Positions 1 to 7,182 of a stretch of 17,454 nt of DNA are shown here, piece by piece. Each line of letters begins with the position of its first letter. Position 1 is the first letter of the stretch. The DNA is from Deltaproteobacteria bacterium (GTDB lineage Bacteria; Desulfobacterota; Desulfobacteria; Desulfobacterales; SURF-15). The notes below the pieces were generated by a model. That model saw nothing but the letters and a program-made list of their open reading frames with translations. It did no database searches and was not told the DNA's origin. Location: contig JAHEHB010000060.1 in the NCBI GenBank assembly GCA_024644775.1, forward strand, positions 1 through 17,454. Reading direction: 5' to 3'. The translations under genes and the position numbers were made by a program.

Positions 1-1659
1 CAATGGTTTATTGTAGACAAACAGAAACGGGATGAGGAAGCCGGCGACGCCGATTCGAACGGACGAAAATCCCGTTTTAAACTGATCGGCGCCGCTGATG
101 CCGGCAGCGGCATATGCGGCTAGACAAACAGGCGGTGTAATATTGGATACCACTGCGAAATAAAACACGAACAGATGAGCTGCGATGGGCGAAATCCCCA
201 TTTTTACTAAACTCGGAGCCACCAAAATGCTCACAACGATATAAGAAGCCGTCGTCGGCATACCCATTCCCAAAATAATGGAAGCGACCATGGCAAATAT
301 CAGCAGAGCGATCATGCTGCCGCCGGACAAATGCACTAAAAAGCTGGATATCTTCATCCCTAAACCGCTAATGGTCATACAGCAAATGATGATACCTGCC
401 GAAGCGCATATCAATGCAACCTGCAAGGTGGCCATGGCTCCATCTTCTAGTGCTTTGAGAACTTGTTTGAGGCTCATCCGAGTCGATTTTTTCAAGGAAC
501 TAAATACCAAAACGGCAATAATTGCTGCATAACCCGATTTCATGGGAGAATATTTCAGCCATATCAGCATGTAAAGAAGAACCACAATCGGAAAAAACAG
601 CAACCAGCCTTCTTTAACGGTCTGAAGAAATATGGGAAGTTCTTTACGTGGAATGCCTCGAATGTTCATTTTTAAAGATTCAGTATCCACCATGATAAAC
701 AGGCTTAGGTAGTAAATAACAGCCGGAAGCGCGGCTGTTTTTATAATGGACAGATAGGAGACAGACAGAATCTCGGACATGAGAAATGCAGCGGCGCCCA
801 TAATCGGCGGCATCAGCTGGCCGCCGGTAGAAGCCACGGCTTCGATCGCCCCGGAAAAAATCGGTGAATATCCAATCCTGTGCATCAGAGGAATTGTAAA
901 ACTTCCTGTACTGACCACATTGGCGACCGCGCTGCCGGATATGCAACCGAACAGACCACTTCCCACCACGGCGCATTTGGCGGGCCCGCCTCGCATCCCA
1001 CCGAAAAGGGAATATGAGATATTAATGAAAAAATCCCCTGTCTTCGATTCCTTCAAAAATGCGGAAAATATGACGAAAAGTACGATGAAGGTGGCCGATG
1101 CCACCAGCGGCACGCCAAAAACACCCTCCGTCGTGTAGATGGCGTAGTGGATAAACAAATCCAGAGAAGCCCCTCTGTGGGAAACAGCAGAAGGCAAATA
1201 AGGCCCTATAAACGTGTAAAGGATGAAAACACTCACAATCGCGGGGATAATGATCCCGGATACGCGTCGCGTGCCCTCGACGATCAGCAAAAGTATGACA
1301 ACGCCCACCGTGATATCAAGCGGTGTCTCAATCCGAAATTGCAATTCTTCGTATTCGATCAGGATATAGGCGCAACACACGGCAGCCGCCAATCCCAAAC
1401 ATAAATCAAAAAAATACAGCCCACCTTTTTCTATTTTTTTATGACCGTTAAATGTATATGACAGAAATCCGATAAGGCACATCAAACCGAGGTGCACGAG
1501 GCCGAGCCGATAACCTCCTAGTGTACCGAAACCGCCGTAATAAACATGGTATATGGAAAACGCCGCCGTAATCCCTGTGAGCAAATAATTTCTCCACCCC
1601 TTATATTCGGGATTACGATACACGCCTTCTTTTTCGGAAGATGTGCTCTGCGATCTCAC
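1..1659 (-). CDS. TRAP transporter fused permease (4TM/12TM), 3' end cut by window edge
   Basis: Integral inner-membrane permease of a TAXI-type TRAP transporter, fusing the small (DctQ-like) and large (DctM-like) subunits and driving ion-coupled uptake of a substrate delivered by the receptor encoded just upstream. The frame is open without a stop from the start to base 1, giving 553 visible residues; the family usually runs somewhat over 600, so only the C-terminus is missing. Hydrophobic segments are dense from residue 24 onward. Family-specific motifs are GSAVANVVSTGSFTIP (about residues 242-257) and GGQLMPPIMGAAAFL (about 279-293). The GTG at 1659 is chosen because AAAGGG lies seven bases ahead; a TTG at 1740 in the same frame would swallow a hairpin and has no visible ribosome site. 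It lies 106 bases after the receptor gene, same strand. Substrate is unknown. Family assignment is firm, start site moderately so. Confidence 0.93.
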   Translation of the reverse strand, partial: MRSQSTSSEKEGVYRNPEYKGWRNYLLTGITAAFSIYHVYYGGFGTLGGYRLGLVHLGLMCLIGFLSYTFNGHKKIEKGGLYFFDLCLGLAAAVCCAYILIEYEELQFRIETPLDITVGVVILLLIVEGTRRVSGIIIPAIVSVFILYTFIGPYLPSAVSHRGASLDLFIHYAIYTTEGVFGVPLVASATFIVLFVIFSAFLKESKTGDFFINISYSLFGGMRGGPAKCAVVGSGLFGCISGSAVANVVSTGSFTIPLMHRIGYSPIFSGAIEAVASTGGQLMPPIMGAAAFLMSEILSVSYLSIIKTAALPAVIYYLSLFIMVDTESLKMNIRGIPRKELPIFLQTVKEGWLLFFPIVVLLYMLIWLKYSPMKSGYAAIIAVLVFSSLKKSTRMSLKQVLKALEDGAMATLQVALICASAGIIICCMTISGLGMKISSFLVHLSGGSMIALLIFAMVASIILGMGMPTTASYIVVSILVAPSLVKMGISPIAAHLFVFYFAVVSNITPPVCLAAYAAAGISGADQFKTGFSSVRIGVAGFLIPFLFVYNKPL

Positions 1660-1666
1660 GCCGTCA

Positions 1667-1672
1667 CCCTTT
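1667..1672 (-). promoter_or_regulatory. Ribosome binding site deciding the GTG start of the TRAP permease
   Basis: On the minus strand AAAGGG sits seven bases before the GTG at 1659. No comparable purine-rich stretch precedes the only upstream alternative in frame (TTG at 1740). The frame is open further upstream, so this site is the main reason for the chosen start. Confidence 0.5.
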
Positions 1673-1700
1673 ACTCTCGGATTTACTGTAGAATCAACGA

Positions 1701-1736
1701 TTGAATATCCACCCGAAAAATCGAGTGAATATTCAA
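1701..1736 (-). repeat. Strong intergenic hairpin between TRAP receptor and permease genes
   Basis: Arms 1701-1716 and 1721-1736 pair over 16 positions with a four-base loop. There is one mismatch (1713/1724) and one pair that would be G-U in the minus-strand transcript. The arms centre on TTGAATATTCAC and GTGGATATTCAA. The structure begins 30 bases after the receptor stop codon and ends about 40 bases before the permease start. No T-run follows on the minus strand, so it does not look like a simple intrinsic terminator. A 3' stabilising or processing stem that keeps receptor mRNA in excess over permease mRNA is the likeliest role; this is inference. Confidence 0.7.
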
Positions 1737-1765
1737 CCAACGCTGAAATACAGAGAATCGATGGA

Positions 1766-2746
1766 CTATTTCGTTACACCGATTTCTTTATAATACTTAA
1801 CGGCTCCTGGATGAAACGGCATGGTGACCCCTCTTTTCGCATTCTCGTGAGTAAATTGGAGAGCCCCCTTATGTACCACGGCCAGTTCGTCGTTATGCTC
1901 GTAAATGACCTTCATCATTTTATAGACAACCTCATCCGGAACTTCCTTGTGTACGATGAATACCGTGTTTTCTCCGATTCCCTGTACCGGTTTCGTTTGC
2001 CCGGGATGAGTATTGGCTGGAAGGGTCTCTTTATACAGGAAGGGATACGCTTTTTCTATTATGCGTTGATGTTCTTCATCGATTTCCAGAAATCGAACTT
2101 TTGTGCTGGTGCACAGGTTGGTAATATCCGCTGCAGGAACGCCGGACAGGAAAAACTGGCAATCGGTCAATCGATCTCGAACAGCCCTGGAGCCATCGGA
2201 ATGGGAAATCCATTGCGGCTGGTAGTCTTTCTTAACCTCCATGCCATAGGCCTTTAATATCCTCTGGGTATCGGGATTTGTACCACTCCCGGTGGGGCCC
2301 ATGGCAATTCTCTTACCTCTCAAATCACTGATATCCTTGATTTCGCTGTCTTCGCGAACGACAATGTAGATAAACATCCCGTGGGCGCCAAACATGCCTC
2401 TGACGTCTTTGCCGGTTTTGAGTTTTTCAAAAAGACCTTCCTGCTGGTATCCATAATACCCCGAAGAGGCGGTGGTAAACCCCATATCCGACCGGCGCAT
2501 ACTGACAAATCGCAAGTTTTCGCCGCCGCTGCCGGGCATTGTTGTTATTTTGATTTCCGGTGCGTATTTGGCAAAAAGGGGTACCATGGCACCACCGATC
2601 AGATACCAGCTTCCTCCCACATTCGAAGTTGAAACTGCGATCTGTTGTTCAGCCGCCTGACTGCCTGAATATATGCTGAAAAAGAAAATCACACTGATCA
2701 TGGGTACAAATAGGCGGTAGGTCAGAGATTTTAATTTGCTTTTCAT
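1766..2746 (-). CDS. TAXI-family TRAP transporter solute-binding receptor
   Basis: Periplasmic receptor of 326 residues that captures the substrate and hands it to the fused permease downstream. The N-terminus is a signal peptide: basic MKSKLK, a hydrophobic run to about residue 26, and a likely cut near SQAA (residues 29-32). The mature start holds the TAXI-family hallmark STSNVGGSWYLIGGAMVPL (about 39-57), followed by a GSGGENLRFV segment and an RGKRIAMGPTGSGT segment typical of the family's second lobe. The start at 2746 has a strong site, GGAGGTGATTC directly before ATG. It follows hyuB by 94 bases, consistent with one transcript. TAXI receptors are known for glutamate, 2-oxoglutarate and other organic acids; the neighbouring hydantoinase-type enzyme suggests an acid or cyclic amide here, but this is inference. 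Confidence 0.95.
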   Translation of the reverse strand: MKSKLKSLTYRLFVPMISVIFFFSIYSGSQAAEQQIAVSTSNVGGSWYLIGGAMVPLFAKYAPEIKITTMPGSGGENLRFVSMRRSDMGFTTASSGYYGYQQEGLFEKLKTGKDVRGMFGAHGMFIYIVVREDSEIKDISDLRGKRIAMGPTGSGTNPDTQRILKAYGMEVKKDYQPQWISHSDGSRAVRDRLTDCQFFLSGVPAADITNLCTSTKVRFLEIDEEHQRIIEKAYPFLYKETLPANTHPGQTKPVQGIGENTVFIVHKEVPDEVVYKMMKVIYEHNDELAVVHKGALQFTHENAKRGVTMPFHPGAVKYYKEIGVTK

Positions 2747-2840
2747 GAATCACCTCCGGTTTATTGGTGGGCGAATAATAGTATACAGGTCCTTTGCCGT
2801 TATAAAATGAATCACCCCCTTTCTTTAAAACCCGGCTTTT

Positions 2841-4490
2841 CTATGTATCCTCTTCTGCAACCGTATATCCGTATTCCGTCTTCGCTGCCGCAATTGAGAC
2901 GAAGCCGTTTTTAATGTCTTTTCCAATGCGCTCGGCGTCTCTCTGCTTTGGATCCCAGAAACCCGCCCCCCCCGGCGTCCATAAAGTCAATACATCATGT
3001 GGTTGTATGATGATATTGGTTTTAGGATGGATCCACTTGCCGTTGAGTTCCAATTTCCCGGTCTTTCCCGGCTTACCGTCATTCATTCCTTGAGGGGCAA
3101 ATTTTATCCTCTCGGACAGGAAGGCCACCGTACAAGGTGAATCGCCTATTAATTCGATTTCGACCTCCTGTCCCAATCCGCCGCGCCACTTGCCGGCGCC
3201 GGCTGAGTCTGTTCGAAAATTTTTTTTGCGAATCATTACGGGTATCGTATTTTCGATAATTTCTATGGGGGTATTCGAAATATTACTCGGATAGGATAAC
3301 GTCGATATTCCGTCCTTGTGGGGAGACCCTCCCTGTCCGCCGTTTAAAAAGAAAAGGGTCGCATACTTTTTCCCATGGTGGGTTCCCGCAAAGTTGACAC
3401 ACCACAGAGGAGACCCACAATCTGCTTGAATCCGTTCGGGAATAATTTTTTGAAGCGCGCCGAAGACGGCCGTCGTCAAATAGTGCCCGACCATTGCCCT
3501 TCCGCCGACTGCCGCCGGATATTTCGGATTGAGCAAGCATCCTTCAGGGGCGGTTACCGTGAAGGGGCGAAAGCATCCTTCATTGTTGGGAACCGTCGGA
3601 TATACGGCGCATTTCAGCGGATAGACGGTGTAGGCATAGGTATAATTGAGGACGGTGTTCAATCCCCGGTTTATTTGCTGAGCGGTTCCCGTATAATCGC
3701 AGAAAATTTGATCCTCCTTGATATCCAGACGCAACTTGATCTTGAGCGGCTCATCGAAACCGTCCATCCAGAGCTCGTGGCTGTAACTCCCATCGGGAAG
3801 CGCTCGGATAGCGTCTCGAATCGCTTTTTCCGAAGTGTTTTGAATGGTGACCGCCAGGGATTCAAGATCTTCTATTCCCTGTTCTTTCATCAGATTGCCA
3901 AGCCTTCTCGCCAGCATCTCGGCGGCTGCGATCAGCGCTCGAAAATCCCCCATAACCATATCCGGAACACGGACGTTTCTTAAAATCACTGAAATCAGGT
4001 CGTCATTCCAACGGCCAGCCTTGATGAGTTTTGAAGGGGGTAACTGAAGGCCTTCTTCATAGATTTCGGTACTGTCGCCGGAACGAACCCGGCCTCCCAT
4101 ATCCGGAACATGTCCGATGCAGCCGGCAAAGGCAATGAGTCGGTTTTCTCTAAAGATGGGCATGGTCATGGTAACATCCGGCAGATGTCCGGAGCACATC
4201 CAGGGATCATTGGATATGATGACATCACCGGGCTCGAGCGTCTCGGCCGGAAATATCTCAAGAAATCGTTTTAAGGAAAGCGGCAGTGTCCCGATAAAAG
4301 ACGGAACGCTTAAGGAGGACTGAGCAAGTGAATTTCCCCCGGCATCCAATAAGACGCATGCAAAATCATTTGATTCCCGTAAAACAGTGGAAAACGAAGT
4401 TCGCACCAGCGTGGCTGCGGCTTCATCGACAATAGATACCAAACGGTTCCAGATAATTTCAAGAGCGATCGGATCGTACGTCTCAGACAT
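2841..4490 (-). CDS. hyuB: Hydantoinase B/oxoprolinase family protein
   Basis: 549-residue subunit of an ATP-dependent hydantoinase/oxoprolinase-type enzyme, working with the HyuA partner encoded just upstream. In this superfamily (N-methylhydantoinase, 5-oxoprolinase, acetone and acetophenone carboxylases) the B subunit takes part in the amidase or carboxylation step after HyuA phosphorylates the substrate. Conserved elements are visible: SNDPWMCSGHLPD (93-105), GHVPDMGG (126-133), EIYEEGLQLPP (142-152), and near the C-terminus RTDSAGAGKWRGGLG and a TPGGAGFWDP block. The length fits HyuB proteins and is well short of acetone carboxylase alpha subunits (about 770), and no small gamma-type gene is present, so hydantoinase/oxoprolinase-like is preferred. 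The ATG has AAGGGA seven bases upstream. The start overlaps by eight bases the end of a doubtful 62-codon frame. Exact substrate unknown. Confidence 0.92.
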   Translation of the reverse strand: MSETYDPIALEIIWNRLVSIVDEAAATLVRTSFSTVLRESNDFACVLLDAGGNSLAQSSLSVPSFIGTLPLSLKRFLEIFPAETLEPGDVIISNDPWMCSGHLPDVTMTMPIFRENRLIAFAGCIGHVPDMGGRVRSGDSTEIYEEGLQLPPSKLIKAGRWNDDLISVILRNVRVPDMVMGDFRALIAAAEMLARRLGNLMKEQGIEDLESLAVTIQNTSEKAIRDAIRALPDGSYSHELWMDGFDEPLKIKLRLDIKEDQIFCDYTGTAQQINRGLNTVLNYTYAYTVYPLKCAVYPTVPNNEGCFRPFTVTAPEGCLLNPKYPAAVGGRAMVGHYLTTAVFGALQKIIPERIQADCGSPLWCVNFAGTHHGKKYATLFFLNGGQGGSPHKDGISTLSYPSNISNTPIEIIENTIPVMIRKKNFRTDSAGAGKWRGGLGQEVEIELIGDSPCTVAFLSERIKFAPQGMNDGKPGKTGKLELNGKWIHPKTNIIIQPHDVLTLWTPGGAGFWDPKQRDAERIGKDIKNGFVSIAAAKTEYGYTVAEEDT

Positions 4491-4671
4491 CGTAAAGTCC
4501 CTTTTCGATTATGTTAAACATTTTTGAATATACGCCTTTTTCTCGGTGAATGGATGCAAGACGTATGTCGGATAATATTTTTGAGGGCAAAATACCTTCG
4601 AAAAGGGCTACGATAACGGCACACTCGACTTTGACAATGGCGCTTAAACAAAACACATACGTTTCAGGCAT
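4483..4671 (-). CDS. Doubtful 62-codon frame in the hyuA-hyuB spacer, repeat-derived
   Basis: An open frame of 62 codons whose TGA overlaps the hyuB start (ATG and TGA share the ATGTCTGA context), which would allow translational coupling. The product has a hydrophobic first third and then LFEGILPSKILSDIRLAS, encoded largely by the left arm of the spacer inverted repeat. The right arm, read on the plus strand, encodes the similar peptide ILPSKISSDI followed shortly by a stop, so the coding look belongs to the repeat. No good ribosome site is obvious ahead of the first codon. I do not recognise a domain. It is more likely a decayed or passenger frame of a repeat element than a working gene, but the overlap with hyuB keeps it worth listing. 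Confidence 0.25.
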   Translation of the reverse strand: MPETYVFCLSAIVKVECAVIVALFEGILPSKILSDIRLASIHREKGVYSKMFNIIEKGLYDV

Positions 4672-4785
4672 CTACATACACCGCCTTTGTGCCTATCTAT
4701 CCTAATCTAGGGGGTTTGTTATCGGGTGCTGCCAACCCGCACAGTGTCATTATTTTGCCCTCAAAAATATCATCCGACATACATC
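4560..4785. mobile_element. Inverted-repeat-bounded segment in the hyuA-hyuB spacer (MITE-like)
   Basis: Arms 4560-4594 and 4751-4785 are inverted copies matching at 33 of 35 positions; 32 inner bases (4563-4594 and 4751-4782) match with one mismatch. The core reads GTATGTCGGAT then ATATTTTTGAGGGCAAAATA. Between the arms lie 156 bases with no transposase. The whole hyuA-hyuB gap (4491-4862, 372 bases) is unusual because these two genes are normally almost contiguous, which suits an insertion. No clear target-site duplication is seen at the arm ends, so a decayed miniature element, or an inverted duplication of a small gene fragment, are both possible. The only other items seen in the gap are a 5-bp stem at 4723-4739 and another at 4844-4861. 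Confidence 0.5.
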
Positions 4786-4843
4786 AACAGGCACTCGAGT
4801 AAAACTGGGGGTGCGAAACTTGTGTATACTTTTCGAACCCTAT

Positions 4844-4861
4844 GTGTCCTTTCGAAGACAC
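4844..4861 (-). repeat. Small hairpin immediately after the hyuA stop
   Basis: GTGTC (4844-4848) pairs with GACAC (4857-4861) around an eight-base loop, starting two bases after the hyuA stop codon. Only five pairs and no T-run, so it is a weak candidate for a transcript-end or protective stem. It might mark the original end of hyuA before the spacer was enlarged; that is inference. Confidence 0.25.
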
Positions 4862-4862
4862 C

Positions 4863-6962
4863 CTACAAGAGCGTGATGATCACATTTCCAAAAGAATCGA
4901 TTGTGCAGAAGGAATTCGGTCCTGCAACGACTGTCGATTCTTTTTCTTCGATGATTGCAGGACCATCAATACGATCCCCCGGCTTTAATAGATAGCGATC
5001 ATACACATTTGTCTTTATGAAATCTTTCTGCTCGGGAAAATAAACCTCTCGATTCCCTTTCAAAACATCCTCAAATGAAGATCTTCGGACCTCCTCACAA
5101 CCTTTCAACGCCACCTTCGGTATGGGTCCCCTGGCCCAAAGCCGCCAATTAACCCCTTCAACGGATACATTCTCGATAGTTCTCCCATAAAGACGATTGT
5201 ACTCTCGCCAGAACGCGTCCTCGACGCCGGCGGCATCTTCTGCTTTTGTCTTTCCCAACGGAATTTGAACGCTTATCTCATATCCCTGTCCCGTATACCG
5301 CATGTCGGCCGTTCGCTCAAATACCATTTCTTCCGGTTGAACCCCCGCCTCGCGCAGTGATGCTTTCCCGCGGTTTTCCATATCCTCATATATTGAATTG
5401 AGCCGATCCCAATCCATTTCTTCTAATTTCGAGACATAGGCATGGGTAAAATCCAGCGCCGGCGGTGCTACTAGCATCCCCAGGGCTGAAAGCGCACCTG
5501 CACCCAAGGGTGCGATAACGCGTTTCAGGCCGATTTTTCGCGCAATCCGATAGGCATGGACCGGGCCAGCTCCGCCGAAAGCGATCATGGTAAACTTTCG
5601 AGGATCCATCCCCAGTTCTGCGATATGAATTCGTGTGGCCGTTGCCATATTTTCGTTGACGATATCGAATATACCGGCGGCAAGTTCGATGGGTTCGATC
5701 TTTAATTCGGTAGATATGGCATGCATCGCATCGATCGCAGCGTCTTTATCCAACTTCATTTCGCCGCCCAAGAAATAATTCGGGTTGAGAAACCCGAGCA
5801 ACAGATCGGCATCGGTCACCGTGGGATTTTTCCCACCGCTTCCATAGCAGGCCGGTCCCGGCTCCGCCCCGGCACTTTCCGGTCCGACCTTGAGGAGGCC
5901 CATTGGATCAATATGAGCAAGGCTGCCGCCGCCGGCACCGATCTCAATCAGTTCGATGGCCGGTATCTTCAATGGAATACCGCTTCCCTTTTTGAATCGA
6001 TGAACCCTTGCCGATTCGAATTCATTGGAAAGGACCGGTTGCCCCTGATGAACGACACACATCTTTGCGGTTGTTCCCCCCATATCAAAAGAGAGTATCT
6101 CCGGCTCCTGAACAAGATTGCCGTAGTAACATGCGGCCAGAGCACCGGCCGCCGGTCCTGATTCAACGAGCCTGATCGGAAACTTTTTTGCCGTATCAAG
6201 GGATGAAATGCCACCGTTTGACATCATGATAAACAGCGAGGCTTCAAAGCCCGATTCCTTTAGACCCGCATCCAGTCTGTCAAGGTAACCTTCCATAATC
6301 GGTTGAAGATATGCATTGGTGATCGTTGTGGATGTGCGCTCATACTCTCGAACTTCACAAGCAACTTCGGATGAGATCGAAACAGATGCATCGGGATAGT
6401 GCGAGCGGACAATTTCAGCAGCCTTCGACTCGTGAAGAGGATTGGCATAGGAATGGATGAAACAAATCGATACGGCTTTGACATCTTCTTTTTTAAAGAA
6501 ATCCAATGCGTGCTTGATGTCATCGATTTGCATCTTAATGACGATGTTTCCGTCTTTATCGACCCTTTCGGTTATTTCTTGTCTCAGATAGCGGGGCACC
6601 AGTGGTTCGGGCATCTCGATATAAAGATCGTATAGATCGTAACGAACCTCACGACGGATCTCTACAACATCGCGAAATCCTTTTGTGGTCAAAAGACCGG
6701 TTTTGGCCCCTTTCCGTTCTATTATCGCATTGGTTGAGACGGTAGTGCCGTGTATGGCACCGATGATGCGATGGGGGGCAATGTCGTTCTGTTTCAACAT
6801 CCGTTGAAAAATAGAAATAACGCCCATGGAAAGGTCGCTTGGGGTTGAAAGGAGTTTTCCCACATGGGTCGTCCCGGAGGTCTCGTCAAGCAATACCAGA
6901 TCCGTAAAGGTACCACCGATGTCTATACTCAATTTAAATGTCGGGAATCCATTTTCACTCAT
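4863..6962 (-). CDS. hyuA: Hydantoinase A/oxoprolinase family protein (ATPase subunit)
   Basis: 699-residue ATP-dependent subunit of the hydantoinase/oxoprolinase superfamily, an ASKHA-fold enzyme that phosphorylates its substrate (a cyclic amide carbonyl, or in carboxylase relatives a ketone or bicarbonate) before HyuB completes the reaction. The phosphate-1 loop is DIGGTFTD (14-21), followed by HGTTVSTNAIIERKGA (71-86). The second phosphate loop is SFDMGGTTAK (291-300), then GPESAGAEPGPACYG and the late FGGAGPVHAYRIARKIG block, all family hallmarks. Length is normal for HyuA. The ATG at 6962 has GGGGAGG nine bases upstream. It is the first gene of the hyuA-hyuB-TRAP unit; 220 bases separate it from the lysozyme-like gene, room for its own promoter. 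Hydantoin, 5-oxoproline, lactams and related compounds are all possible substrates; sequence alone does not decide. Confidence 0.94.
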   Translation of the reverse strand: MSENGFPTFKLSIDIGGTFTDLVLLDETSGTTHVGKLLSTPSDLSMGVISIFQRMLKQNDIAPHRIIGAIHGTTVSTNAIIERKGAKTGLLTTKGFRDVVEIRREVRYDLYDLYIEMPEPLVPRYLRQEITERVDKDGNIVIKMQIDDIKHALDFFKKEDVKAVSICFIHSYANPLHESKAAEIVRSHYPDASVSISSEVACEVREYERTSTTITNAYLQPIMEGYLDRLDAGLKESGFEASLFIMMSNGGISSLDTAKKFPIRLVESGPAAGALAACYYGNLVQEPEILSFDMGGTTAKMCVVHQGQPVLSNEFESARVHRFKKGSGIPLKIPAIELIEIGAGGGSLAHIDPMGLLKVGPESAGAEPGPACYGSGGKNPTVTDADLLLGFLNPNYFLGGEMKLDKDAAIDAMHAISTELKIEPIELAAGIFDIVNENMATATRIHIAELGMDPRKFTMIAFGGAGPVHAYRIARKIGLKRVIAPLGAGALSALGMLVAPPALDFTHAYVSKLEEMDWDRLNSIYEDMENRGKASLREAGVQPEEMVFERTADMRYTGQGYEISVQIPLGKTKAEDAAGVEDAFWREYNRLYGRTIENVSVEGVNWRLWARGPIPKVALKGCEEVRRSSFEDVLKGNREVYFPEQKDFIKTNVYDRYLLKPGDRIDGPAIIEEKESTVVAGPNSFCTIDSFGNVIITLL

Positions 6963-7182
6963 TCAGTTATGCCTCCCCGGATGAAAATTGATGAAAATTG
7001 ATGAAAATTTTAAATTGATCGCTTCCGCTCTGATTTCTGAGATATGTCTTTTTATATTGAATCCCCGGTTAGACCAACATCAATGACCGGTGTTTCGTGT
7101 GTCTTCTAAGGTTTGTTGAAAAAAGACCGGTTAGTATTTCTTTTTCGTTAGATTCTCGGGAATCGGCATGGTATCCATTTCC
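6963..7182 (-). promoter_or_regulatory. Probable promoter region of the hyuA-hyuB-TRAP unit
   Basis: A 220-base AT-rich gap ahead of hyuA. Reading the minus strand, TTGGTC (7077-7072) and TATAAA (7056-7051) lie 15 bases apart, a weak sigma-70-like pair with a short spacer. On the plus strand GACCGGT occurs at 7085-7091 and 7125-7131, and CCGGTTAG at 7065-7072 and 7128-7135, so short CCGGT-centred repeats flank the candidate promoter and could be operator sites. Three copies of a 10-bp unit follow nearer the gene. No regulator gene is in the window. Confidence 0.3.
6980..7009. repeat. Three exact tandem copies of a 10-bp unit upstream of hyuA
   Basis: GATGAAAATT occurs three times in a row without a mismatch, ending 18 bases before the hyuA start codon and just ahead of its GGGGAGG ribosome site. 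The 10-bp period matches one helical turn, and the segment would lie in the 5' leader of hyuA mRNA. Such a repeat can change copy number by slippage, which would alter leader length. Confidence 0.85.

Noticed and set aside
1..1659. Possible broken TRAP permease, since no complete open frame spans this region
   Set aside because: I read the minus-strand frame codon by codon; it is open from 1659 to base 1 with conserved motifs in order. It only lacks its stop because the window ends.
1643..2257. 204-codon open frame on the plus strand
   Set aside because: It lies antisense over the clear TAXI receptor and permease start, has no recognisable domain, and its composition is that of a shadow frame.
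3375..3983. 202-codon open frame on the plus strand
   Set aside because: Fully antisense to hyuB, whose conserved motifs are intact; no ribosome site or domain.
4723..4739. CGGGT/ACCCG hairpin in the hyuA-hyuB spacer as a terminator
   Set aside because: Five pairs with a seven-base loop and no T-run on either strand; not distinguishable from chance.
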